Shown here piece after piece: positions 10,241-20,289 of a DNA stretch of 64,000 bases. The DNA comes from Gonocerus acuteangulatus (taxonomy: Eukaryota > Arthropoda > Insecta > Hemiptera > Coreidae). Below the pieces are notes generated by a model. It worked only from the letters and a program-made list of their open reading frames with translations. It made no database searches and was not told the origin of the DNA. How positions within the stretch are numbered: position 1 is the first letter of the stretch; each line of letters opens with the position of its first letter. The stretch lies in the NCBI GenBank assembly GCA_946811695.1, contig OX328123.1, positions 122,539,118 through 122,603,117 on the forward strand, read 5' to 3'. A program made the position numbers and the translations under genes.

Positions 10241-10985
10241 CTTGGATCCACAACTGCCCATCAGTTCTTGCCGATCCACTTAATTCTATTGGGGATGGCA
10301 GTTTTACCACAATATCTTCTGCTACAACATGAAATATTTCTTCAGATTCTTTCTTGAAGCATTTTTCACCGTGGTCACGCCGGTCTCATCTTGATTCCAA
10401 ATCCTTTCCGGAGGGATTGGTCCAAAGCGCTTGTGGACATCTTCCAAATTATCAAAAAATCTACCTACATTTGATTTATTGAAACTAATTGCACGTGACA
10501 TACTCGCTTTTCAGGTTTTCTGATGGCTAAACCACCTTCCAAGGAATACCGGTTCAAAAATAACCTCATCCACTCTTCTCCGTCAATTTGACTTTCGTTC
10601 CATATAGAGAGAAACATTTTTTTGTTTCTCTTTGTTTTTTTTGTTCCACAGCAAATTTGTAGGCTAATTCGCGAACCTGCTTTTTTGATAGGCCGTAATT
10701 CATTTTTGCTATAGTTTTAATATAATCAACTAATTTTAGTTCTCCTTCATCCGTAAACACCTTCTTGACATCATATCTATCTTTATATTCAAAGTTTGTT
10801 GCTCCAGATATTTTGAAAGCATTAAGATGCTATACAAGTGTAGCAAATTTTACATTGAAAACTCTGCAAGCTTTTCTCACAGATATCCTCCTCTCTGGGG
10901 GTCCAGTATCAGCTTCAACCGCTTTTTTTCATTGATTCAGGGTCTATAGGATTTCGTTTTTTCCAACTTTTACTTCGTGGCATAC
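10241..10985 (-). pseudogene. TigA transposase remnant (pogo/Tigger, CENP-B-like HTH and DDE fragment)
   Basis: Minus-strand reading from about 10983 starts MPRSKSWKKRN and continues, with frameshifts and stops, through RRISVRKACRVFNVKF and then KVFTDEGELKLVDYIKTIAK and SKKQVRELAYKF. This matches the N-terminal HTH layout of jerky/Tigger transposases. Downstream fragments include SFNK, FFDNLEDVHKRFGPIPPER and IWNQDETGV, the first catalytic Asp region of the DDE domain. The C-terminal fragment AEDIVVKLPSPIELSGSA resembles the end of the TigB protein (DVEDIVAKLPYPTIASGSA). Most of the DDE core is deleted. It is clearly non-functional. Only the 64-codon HTH segment (10566-10760) stays open in one frame. 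Confidence 0.75.
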
Positions 10986-11561
10986 TGATAAATAACAAAA
11001 AAAAAATAATAAAAAAAAAAATAATCGTAACATAATGTACCTATGATCATTGATCAGTGGTACAGGATGTTGTTTTGATCCAATGTACACGATGGTATGC
11101 TTTTCCAAACTTGGCTTCTCAACATTCTAGGTTAAGTTTAAAACTGAAACATAGCATAACAAATTACTCACCAATAAGCAGTTAGTTAGTAGAATTTGAT
11201 TTAAAACCCAGAACACAATTGTCAACTTATTTGTATTTGTCAACTTGTAAAAAAATAAACAGTAAAACCGAAAGTTGTTACTTTTTGAGTAAAAAAAACT
11301 GTATTTCTATTTTACACAAAAACAGTAGCACATGGACAAATATTCTCACCCATTGGTTGGTCTCTACTAAGTAAACATTGTCTACGTACAGTTCCACCAT
11401 GTATGTAGCAGTACCTGTCAAGAAACTAAAGGATGATCCAAGGTACACTGTGATCAAGGTACAACAGTTTCCCCTATTTATGGCAAAAAGTAATGTTTTC
11501 ATAAAGTTTAAAAAAACGTTTCATTGCAATGAATATTACGTTTCCAAGGATTACTGTTAGA

Positions 11562-11564
<3 letters not shown>

Positions 11565-11605
<41 letters not shown>
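11565..11605. repeat. (TA)n microsatellite
   Basis: About 20 TA units abutting the left end of the MITE at 11606. Confidence 0.95.
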
Positions 11606-11610
<5 letters not shown>

Positions 11611-12528
11611 GGTGGTCCCGATGGAAATCTCTAGAGGTATGTACGCCGATTAATGAGTAGTTGAATGCCACCAAAGAGAAATTTTTACTTGCATTATTTC
11701 CCTATATATAGGTGTGTTTTTGACTAAACGCTAGTTTTTGCGCTATTTGTCGTTCACTACTCCATAGAGAAAATTGAATTCTGATGACATTTTCGAAATC
11801 TCCAGTAAATCTCGTATAAGATCTCATATACCTTGTGCAAAAATTTCACAAAACAAATTCACAGCAGCCACCCAAACAAATAACTTATTACGAAATAAAG
11901 GTTTTTAATTTTTAATGTTCCACGCACCAAACGAACATTTTTTTGGTTTGGTAGATTGGAACTCTTAGAATGTTGCATAATTTCATTACCATGGCTTATT
12001 TGTTAGTAAGTGTCGAAGGCCAAAAAAGGATGCTTTGCATGGGTAAATTGTGGTCAATTAAAACAAAAAAAAATCAATAAGAAAAACATATTGGCTTTTA
12101 ATCACGAACATAATGAAATGCAGCAAATAAAACCAAATTACTACTTCAAAAATCATAACAAAACACTTTAGACGGAATAGTAATGATAATGTACATACCA
12201 TATGAAATAAAGTGACAAAGAAATTCTTGAAATTAGAAAACAAATATTTACTAAATGAAAAAAAAGTTTGATTTGACAAATTTTTGAACAAGGTACGTGA
12301 TTTCTTATAGAAAATTTGATGCAAATTTTGAAAATGTCATCAGAATTAAATTTTTCCTACGGCGTGAACTAAAAAATTGTCACAAACTAGCGTTTAGACA
12401 AAACAAACATGCAAACGCCTAAATATAGGGAAATAATGCAAGTAAAAATTTCTGCTCTGTGGCATTCAACTACACTTCAGCGGTGCACACACCCCACAAG
12501 CATGGCGATTTCCTTCGGGACCACCCTG
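11606..12528. mobile_element. Long-TIR MITE, probably mariner-related
   Basis: The left end reads CACACGGTGGTCCCGATGGA. The right end, read on the other strand, is CAGGGTGGTCCCGAAGGAAA. Inverted similarity extends about 200 bp inward on each side, through GTAGTTGAATGCCAC, AAATTTTTACTTGCATTATT, CTAAACGCTAGTTT and AATTCTGATGACATTTT. TA repeats touch both ends, consistent with a TA target. The interior (~11830-12290) shows no transposase. The CAGGGTGG end is of a type common among mariner-like elements; family assignment is an inference. Confidence 0.7.
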
Positions 12529-12596
12529 TATATATATATATATATATATATACATATATATAAAATCTTATATATAAACATATATATATATATGTA

Positions 12597-12651
<55 letters not shown>

Positions 12652-12662
12652 GTGTATATACA
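12529..12662. repeat. (TA)n/(CATA)n microsatellite block
   Basis: Interrupted TA tract with CATA and GTATA variants, abutting the right end of the MITE. Confidence 0.9.
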
Positions 12663-13343
12663 TGTAACGAAATCAAAATTCGTAAAGTCTCTTATAAATG
12701 GAGATTGATTTCCTTTCGACTTTACTTTTTTTTAGCACCAATGCCTGTCGAATTTTAGGTTAACTTATTTTTCAAGTGGTTGAAACCAGGAGTTTCAAGA
12801 GAAAAGAGATTTCAGTACTCAATTTTCTGAAGAATGTGTATGAGGCTCACACCACATGCAATATGATTATGGCGTTTTACGGCATTTTGTGATACTAAAA
12901 CGCAAGACTGCGAAGTGTTTCCCCTCATTTGACTTTAGCGTGCATTAACTCATGTAGGGACCCACTCCCATAGCACAATTTCAACGGCACTTGACGGGTT
13001 TCAGAAGGACAACAGTATAGTGTTTCTCGCCTCCCAATTCTCTCGGTTTCGGAGAGGTTTGGCTGAAAGCGTTCAGGGATTCCTATGAGTTCGTATATAC
13101 TTGACGCGAGAACTGTTTGTGAGTGTGTTATAGTATTAGAGGAACGATTTTTTGCCTTTATTGATCAGTCCAAGGATTAAGTATTATTCAGATAAATTAT
13201 TTTAAACATTTGCACTCGTTCTAATCGGGATTATAACTAAGCAGAGTTAATCAATATATTTTAATTTATTTGATTAATATATAGAATTTTGATTAATCTC
13301 TATTTATAAGATACCAGGATTTTTTATTTAATTATTAATTTTT
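12663..13343. other. Unexplained region
   Basis: No supported gene. GC rises near 12890-13090 but no frame there resembles a known protein. Confidence 0.4.
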
Positions 13344-13532
13344 GGGGGCGAGGTTACCTCAATGGTAGAGCCTTTAAATTATTGATAATTGGATACCCGC
13401 AAAGGGTAAAATCAGGCTGCCAGAAATGACCACACTATCTCCCAGTGTGCTGTATGGTCAAGAATCGGATACTTCTACAGTATCTACCCGTCTGGGCCCT
13501 CGAGGCCTGTTACGGGACTGATTTTATTTTTC
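13344..13532 (+). mobile_element. SINE family A copy with tRNA-like head
   Basis: Starts GGGGGCGAGGTTACCTCAAT, a degenerate pol III box A that is much better preserved at 27325 (GAGGTTAGCTCAGTGGTAGA). The body carries the family segment around TACCCGCAAAGGGTAAAATC and the 3' signature CTGGGCCCTCGAGGCCTGTT then ACGGGACTGATTTTA. It ends near a short T-run. The tRNA portion cannot fold, so this is a SINE copy and not a tRNA gene. Confidence 0.65.
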
Positions 13533-14040
13533 AATTATTCTGAATCTCCGCTATAGGTCAATGGAAATGTATTGCTTCATATTTATTTGCAGATCTTGAT
13601 TTTACTACGTTTAATCTACCCTTCCACATGAATCATGACGTGAAATACCTTATCAACAGATTTTTGTAATTTTCGAAAACGTTCATAGAGTTTTTTCGTA
13701 AACGTTTGGTAAATTGTATTACGTCGACAGTTACATTGGAAAGCTCAAAAAATACAACGTGTAAACCATTAGTGTGTTTCTATGTATGAGGTTTCTTCCC
13801 ATTCTACGGGGATACTCATAGAAGAGTGTTGCTTGTAATTTTTAATTGGACAATCTCTGCCGGAGAAAAGTGCGTTCAAAATTCCGAAAAAGCAGATTTC
13901 GTCCCCAAAAAGATCTATGATCCCTTCGTATGAGTCAGCATTCATTGATATTTTTCCCGCTTCTTGGAACTTTGGGCATCTTTTAAAATTAAATTTTAAC
14001 CTCCATTTATTATTGACAAAGAATCTTAGGTTCTTAGAAT

Positions 14041-14099
<59 letters not shown>

Positions 14100-14778
14100 T
14101 TAAATAATGTATGTATTTTAAATGTTTTTTGTTAGTTCTTTAAAATATTTTATACTAATATAATTCTTGGTTTTGAATCTGTGGGACAATTCTGTAACAG
14201 AAAATCGTTTCAACTTGGAATAAGAGACTAAACGTGATTCCATTTAATACTTCAATGATCGTAAAAGAAAAACCTTCGGGAGATAAAATACTGTTCACGA
14301 CAAAACCTTCATGCTTTAGTTAAAGCACACTAAAGTTGGAGTCTCACGACCGCACTTTCCCGACTTGAATATTGTAAACGTTATAAGCAAGCCCAATTAC
14401 TACTAGTAGTAGAGCATTTGTAACCAATTACAATTAAATTGGTGTCAATATTAATGCTTCAAACATTAATGTTCCGATATACCGAATTGCAAAATGCAGA
14501 AATTCGCGTCATCATCCCGTGTTTCCAGATCATAAAAGTGAAGAACTTATAACTTCCTCTTGTAAGCTTTGATAGAATTTATAATATGGCTTATTTTGCA
14601 ATACATACGGGACTGAAAATTGAAAAACATCACATGCTAGCGAAGTATATATCCTTATAATTTTTATATAATCGCGAAATAGAAATATTTGCCAATAATT
14701 CAAAGTCCTCTTTAGAACAATAAGTAAAAGCGTTACGCGAAGATTTAACAGGCTTCAAATCAATTCTAGATTATTTAC

Positions 14779-14830
<52 letters not shown>

Positions 14831-14833
14831 GTA
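13533..14833. other. Unexplained region with two (TA)n tracts
   Basis: No gene supported. (TA)n lies at about 14042-14099 and 14781-14826. The second tract touches the left TIR of TigB, as expected for a TA-targeting element. Confidence 0.5.
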
Positions 14834-15429
14834 GGGGAAGGTGTTGTACCTCTGACCATATTGTACCTTTGACCACCGAGGCTGTGGCGGAATGTAGCAA
14901 CATTTCATAAATTTAGCTTTAATCAGTATTTAGCTCCTTCCCTAGAGGGCTTGTGTAACCTACTTTGGATAGTTCAAGTCAAAGAGGATTCTTGCAAAAA
15001 ATACTTATCCATTTTTATCATAAAAATGCAAGTTATTTATTGATGACGTTTTGCCTCATAATATTTTTTGTATTTTGTCTTTTCAGATGGAAATCATTTG
15101 ATAAAGTAGCTATTACAATAAGAAACATGGCGTAGCTTTCGAAATTGATTTACCTTAACTCTAAAATTTTTAGCATGCTTTTTAATTTTCACTACCAGGG
15201 TGTTGTACCTCTGACCATAACTAGGTGTTGTTCCTTTGACCAGGTCAAAGGTACAACACACCTGAGTAATTCAATTTTTAATTTCATTATTCAATTTTTA
15301 TGTTCTTCTGCCACATAGTTTTAAAAATAAAACTTAATATTGGTTGCTTCAATTATCCAAAGAATTCAAAAAATAATAAATTAATTATTTCAAACTGAAT
15401 TTATCAATCTTCGGTGTAGGAGATCAAAC

Positions 15430-15566
15430 TTATCGCCCCTTATCGTTCCTCCTGAAGTTGTAAGGCCTCATCGAAAAGCTCATGCAAGGAAAATGTCAAA
15501 TATGGAACGCCCTCGTATCCTGACAGATATTCGTGAAAAGCTTATTATTGAAGGTGAAAAAAAAAA
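15430..15566 (+). pseudogene. TigB transposase C-terminal linker fragment
   Basis: Reads SPEVVRPHRKAHARKMSNM then RPRILTDIREKLIIE, the basic Pro-rich stretch (PxxxxRPHPKAxxRK..RGR..ILTDTPEK) found after the DDE domain in jerky/Tigger transposases. It runs into an A-run where the HINE-like insert begins. The catalytic domain is missing upstream; only a ~550-bp spacer links it to the left TIR. Non-functional. Confidence 0.6.
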
Positions 15567-16237
15567 GTCCGTCTCGCAGGAACTGCATCATCTTAGCGCG
15601 GTTCCGTTCATATCCCTAGTCTAATTTTGAAAGATTAAAATAGAAGCAGTTATTATTTTGGTTCCACCAGTCTTTTTTTTTAATTAATTATTATAATGGC
15701 GTGTCAACCCTTAAGGTCACTAATGCCATTCCTGTGAGTAGTAAAGTCTTGAGAGGTCATGATTTACAATCTTACCTGGAAGGGTCGGCTACACTAGAAA
15801 CGGACCCGCTAGTGGCAAGGTCTATGAATCTTGGAAATCTATATTTCTAACAATAAATTGTTTTTGTTATTTTACTTAACCAGTTTTATTGTCAAATACA
15901 TTATACATAAAATATTAAACGTAACAAAAATTTCAACATATTAGTTTTAATGAAAGTAGAACATGCAGAAAATGTTTCAACTGAATCCCATGATTCTAAG
16001 TACCCAAACCAAAAACGGTATTCAAAAACTATTTTTTTAAGCACTCATTTCTCCGATGAATCGATAATTGCTTCAGAATTATTAGCATTTAGTAAGCTTT
16101 CGAATGGTAAGGATCCGCTTATGAAGATTTCAAACCGTTTTCGAGATATAAGGAAAATAATTTAAAAAAATAAAAAAATAAAATTAAGGAAAATATACAA
16201 AGTACCCAAAACTTTTTAAGGGTGTCCAGAGAGCGAT

Positions 16238-16311
<74 letters not shown>

Positions 16312-16451
16312 AATTTGAAACACCGTTATTTTCGGTCTCTCAGGGGTTCTTAAACGCAAACTTTTTTGTCGGGACTTCTGGATTGCGTCATGAGGCCTCC
16401 ATTTGGAGGGCGGGGTCCTCCATATGGAGAGAGGGAGGAACCGCGCTAAAA
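15567..16451 (-). mobile_element. HINE-like element, short complete copy
   Basis: An 885-bp copy with both family ends: GTCCGTCTCGCAGGAACTGC at 15567 and GGAGGAACCGCGCTAA ending at 16449. Internal segments shared with other copies include AGTTTTAATGAAAGTAGAAC (15944) and AAGCTTTCGAATGGTAA (16094), then a (CA)n(TA)n core and a right arm starting CAATTTGAAACACCGTTATT. Non-coding. Confidence 0.55.
16239..16309. repeat. (CA)n-(TA)n compound microsatellite
   Basis: About 18 CA units followed by 17 TA units. It is the microsatellite core of the HINE-like copy; in the other copies the core is pure (TA)n. Confidence 0.95.
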
Positions 16452-16740
16452 TTATCTCTTTACGTCTAACTTGCCTGGAATTTAAGGTGCTTAGCCTGAT
16501 TGCCACAGAACTGAACAAGGTTTGGCTATTAAAACAATCAAACCTTACTCAATTCCTTCTCCCCAACCGGAGACCTGAATGTCAGGTCCGCCTCGAGAGC
16601 CACCAATCAGTTGCCCGTATTCTGCCACGAGGAGGCGCACACAGTGCCCAAGTTCACTTAGAATACATAAAAACAAATACGTATGGATATTCTTAATTAG
16701 TTAAATTATGTACACATATATACAATATTATTTATTTATT
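16452..16740. other. Unexplained insert segment
   Basis: A GC-richer non-coding segment between the short HINE-like copy and a SINE-B copy. The region 16560-16660 contains CCGGAGACCTGAATGTCAGG. I recognise nothing in it. Confidence 0.4.
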
Positions 16741-16852
16741 TATTTTTTTTATTTTTTTTTTTTATTTTTTTTTTTTTAAGCGCGCATTTACATCTAGGTC
16801 ATTAGTTCCGACATCCAGGGTGCAGCGAGGAATTTTCCCAGCGAGCCAATCT
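16741..16852 (-). mobile_element. SINE family B, 5'-truncated copy
   Basis: On the minus strand it reads CTCGCTGGGAAAATTCCTCG, then CTGCACCCTGGATGTCGGAA, CTAATGACCTAGATGTAAATGC and an A-rich tail (the T-run at about 16741-16778 on the plus strand). This is the 3' half of the SINE seen complete at 49721-49920. Confidence 0.75.
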
Positions 16853-17236
16853 AGTGGATACAGAAGGATCAAGAACAAGTTCTCAAAATTGAGTAGATAC
16901 CACTCCCTAATAAAGCCTATATAGAATAATATGCCAAATAAAGCCAATCTAGTGGATACAGAAGGATCAAGAACAAGTTCTCAAAATTGAGTAGATACCA
17001 CTCCCTAATAACGCCTATATAGAATAATATGCCTAATAAAGCCAATCTAGTGAATACAGAAGGATCAAGAACAAGTTCTCAAAATTGAGTAGATACCACT
17101 CCCTAATAAAGCCTATATAGAATAATATGCCAAATAAAGCCAATCTAGTGGATACAGAAGGATCAAGAACAAGTTCCCAAAATTGAGTAGATACCACTGC
17201 CTAATGAAGCCTAATAAAGTCAATAGAGTAAATACA
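16845..17236. repeat. 98-bp tandem array, four units
   Basis: The phrase GCCAATCTAGTG(G/A)ATACAGA starts at 16845, 16943, 17041 and 17139, exactly 98 bp apart. Units are nearly identical (GATCAAGAACAAGTTCTC, AGATACCACTCCCTAATAA). Two degenerate relatives occur at about 18020-18165. Non-coding minisatellite. Confidence 0.92.
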
Positions 17237-17324
17237 AATTGAACAAGAGCAAGTCTTGAGGAAATCTTTTTTTCTTCTATTTAAATACTTTTATCAATAT
17301 TTAGTCAATAAACCTGTGTTTTTT

Positions 17325-17590
17325 AATCGCTAATTTATGAATCGGTTCATAACTAAACAGTCGTTATAATTGGTTAGTATATATCCAGTGTTTAAAAATA
17401 TTGATTGCTTATTGATGAATCGGTTTACAACCAAATAGTCTTTATGAATATTTAATAAATATCTAATACGGAATCACCTGCAACTTTTGATCGCTAATTT
17501 ATGGATTGTCTCATAACTAAATAGTCGTACAAAGAAAACTGTTGATTGCTAATTTATGTATATGTTGACAACTAATTAATCTTTATCAAT
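17325..17590. repeat. Degenerate tandem repeat, ~58-85 bp spacing
   Basis: ATCGCTAATTTATGAATCGG (17325), ATTGCTTATTGATGAATCGG, ATCGCTAATTTATGGATTG and ATTGCTAATTTATGTATATG are each followed by a variant of ACTAAATAGTCTTTAT. Four diverged units. Confidence 0.6.
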
Positions 17591-18184
17591 ATTTACAATA
17601 TAATTTATGTTATGTTATGTCTGAATCTAGGTCAGTTTAAGAAATTTTAGTGAACGAAATCTTAAAGTTGCTCTACCTACTCTTGCAAGGCTTTGTATTT
17701 GTGTCGGCAGATACCTGGGTTATATTACCCTACAAGGGTTACTTCTCTTGAGGATTAACTCCTAGCAGGTAAATTTCTAGTAAACCCTCTGTTTGTTTGG
17801 GACTGAACCGACTGTCTATTCGTTCATAGTATCTAACCGTTGTAAAGTTTATTTTCTACATTTAGGAATTAATATACATATGTAGACTAAATCATAGCAA
17901 TTGTCTACCTTCGCTGTCGGTGATCTTAACAATGTAGACTCGCTAATGTTACCTGACCTTAGATAAATCGTAATTACAATTTGCTGCGACAACACGACAT
18001 TTTATCAGAATTCCCTGTCTAATAAAGCCTATGAAGAATAATATGTCTAATAAAGCCTATCTAGTTGATAAAGAAGGACTAAGAACAAGTCTTCAAGATT
18101 AAGTAGTATCTCCTGCCTTATAAAGCCTATATAGAATAATACGGCTAATAAAGCCGTATAAAGATTCATATAATTACTCAACAA
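17591..18184. other. Unexplained region ending in degenerate 98-bp units
   Basis: 17600-17990 shows no recognised feature. 18020-18165 contains two diverged units of the 98-bp minisatellite (AATAAAGCCTATCTAGTTGA, GCCTATATAGAATAAT). Confidence 0.45.
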
Positions 18185-18327
18185 TAGATTCTAATTTAAA
18201 AACAGCTATTTTCGATATCTACCTGTTCTAAAACGTTAAATCATTTATTAGGCACTTCGGATTACGTCATTGGGTCGACGTCAGAAGCGTGTTTCCTATC
18301 TGTGAAGTGAAGCAGGAAACAAGCTAA
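18185..18327 (-). mobile_element. Diverged end of a HINE-like copy
   Basis: Aligns loosely with the right arm of the family: TTTAAAAACAGCTATTTTCG versus TTTGAAACACCGTTATTTTCGG, then GGCACTTCGGATTACGTCAT. It ends with the hairpin TGTTTCCT...AGGAAACA followed by AGCTAA. The stem is retained although its sequence differs from the GGTTCC...GGAACC stem of the other copies. Confidence 0.45.
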
Positions 18328-18487
18328 AAACAGCAACCAATTAAAATGTGAGGTAAATAGAGGAAAAACGCCGTTCGTGGTGGTAGACAATCTTACAAGG
18401 CATTTCGCTCAGAAATACCCGAAATATTGTTTCTAATTTTACGTATCCTATTTTATTGCCAAATAGATTTATATTCTATAATCAATA

Positions 18488-18518
<31 letters not shown>

Positions 18519-18790
18519 CAATAAAGAACTAAGGGTAATACATGAAAATAGGGAATACCAAGAACAATTCTAAAATACGAAATCAAAACCAGTACTGTAA
18601 TCTAGATATTCATACGGCATCTTCGAATTCTAACAAACAAAATAATGCTTTTAATTATACATATCCTATTTAATGAAAAATACATTAGAATACTATAAGC
18701 AAGTACAAAAATAACGAGCAGTGAAAAAAAAACTTCGGGAAACACATAAATAGATCCGTTTAAATAAAGGAAACTAACTAAGTTTTAAGC
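18328..18790. other. HINE-associated sequence, no gene
   Basis: Contains a 30-nt A-run near 18484 and repeats of the phrase ACGTATCCTATTTTATTG that recur at 18655, 18997 and 19505. No coding potential. Confidence 0.4.
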
Positions 18791-19840
18791 ACTTATTTCT
18801 CCTAATGTGACGACCCCATCAAACATTTCTGTAAAACATTTTTTGTAGAGAATTTAGTAAGCTTTCGAACTGTTACATTTCAATTGCCACGATCTCCTAA
18901 CCCTTTTCGAGATATTAAGGAAAAAATACGAAGGGGGCCTAATAGATATTCATAAGGGATCTGAGAACCCCAAGATACCGCAAAAAGAAAATATTCTAAT
19001 TATACGTATCCTGTTTTATTGGCAAATACATTTGACTACTATAAGCAATTGCAAACAATAGGGAATATGCCAAAGAACTCGGATTAGGAGCCTCGACAGT
19101 TTCAAGACATTTGAAGGAAATCGGCAAATCCAAAACTGACATTTCATACGGTACAGCCTGATATATTTCTAACAATGAATTGTTTTTCTTATTTTAATTA
19201 ATCTATTTTATTGTCAAATACATTATCCAACTATAAGCAATGTAAAAATAGGAATAAAAACAGACAAAAAGAATTGTTGGAATAAACGAAATCAATTACT
19301 TCAAATTTTAAGCACTTATTTCTCCGATTGACATCGCTTATTCAAAACTTTCTTTAGAATCTTTCTTGTAGACCATTTAGTAAGCTTTCGAATGGTAACC
19401 TTTCGCTTCCCAAGATTTTCAACCGTTTTCGAGATATTAAGAAATTATACGAAGTTCCCAAAACTTTTCATTATTTCTGACAACAGAAAATAGGTCTCAT
19501 TTTACCTATCCTGTTTTACACACACATACATTTTCCTTACAAATACAACATAAGAAATTAAAAAAATAAAAAGCAATAAAAAACCAAGGGAAAGAGACAA
19601 AAATTACAAAAAGAACGACAAAAACCCGTTCATAAGAACAAAACAGACGTATTTGAAGTTTTAAGCACTTATTTCTCCGATTGACATAACCTAATCAAAA
19701 ATAGTTTTAGAATCATTTTTGTAGAGAATTTATTAAGCTTTCAAATAGTTTCTATCCACTTACCACGATTTCCCAACCGTGTTCAAGATATTAATGAAAG
19801 TATACGAAGTTCCCAAAACTTTTCATGTCTGTTCATTAAA
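18791..19840. repeat. ~350-bp modules of the HINE-like core
   Basis: The phrase ACTTATTTCTCC followed by a variant of GATTGACAT occurs at 18791, 19314 and 19667. It is followed by TTTAGTAAGCTTTCGAATGG, CGAGATATTAAG and ATACGAAGTTCCCAAAACTT. The last spacing is 353 bp, matching the ~350-bp period of the array at 59765-60900. The first interval (523 bp) holds extra sequence, including the mariner fragment. Confidence 0.7.
19069..19140 (+). pseudogene. Mariner transposase HTH fragment
   Basis: Twenty-four in-frame codons read AKELGLGASTVSRHLKEIGK then SKTD. This matches the second HTH of mariner transposases (pattern ELAEELGVSxSTVSRHLKxIGK). It is embedded in the HINE-like modules with no other mariner sequence around it, so it is a captured or residual scrap. 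Confidence 0.6.
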
Positions 19841-20289
19841 TATTTTATTCTAACCCTTCCTTAACTCCAAACGTAACATAACTTTCAACATATTAGTTTT
19901 AATGAAAGTAGAACATGCAGATAATGTTTCAACTGAATCCCGTGATTCTAAGTACCCAAACCAAAAACGGTATTCAAAAACTATTTTTCCAATTTTCTCG
20001 AAAACGGTTAAAGCTATCGCCTTGAAAATGGTTTCATTCGTTTTCCTTGCCCAAGAAGCCTATAAAAAGAGTACTTACAAGCTTATGAACTCAAAAACGT
20101 AAGCGTTACGATTTTTTTTGCGCGAATTTCGCCCCAAACGCCATCTTCCAGTGGGCGGATTTTGCTGGTTAACGAACTTGACCTTTCAAATTGGACGACA
20201 GATTTTTGTACCAAATTTCATCAAAATCGGACCATTCGTCTTCTATTTAGAGAGCGAACAGACAAATATATATATATATATATATATAT

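Larger units (their letters stand above)
3872..11474 (-). mobile_element. Tigger/pogo-like DNA transposon TigA, split by a LINE
   Basis: The ends are terminal inverted repeats of ~24 bp: left GGGGAGACTGTTGTACCTTG at 3872, right (reverse complement) GGGGAAACTGTTGTACCTTG ending at 11474. The flanking dinucleotide is TA on both sides (3870-3871 and 11475-11476), the signature target of the Tc1/mariner/pogo superfamily. A dead transposase lies on the minus strand at about 10241-10985. Removing the nested LINE (4235-10138) leaves about 1.7 kb, short for an autonomous Tigger, so the element has lost coding sequence. TGTACC/GGTACA motifs recur inside both ends as likely transposase-binding sites. 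The superfamily rests on the TIR, the TA target and the transposase together. Confidence 0.8.
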
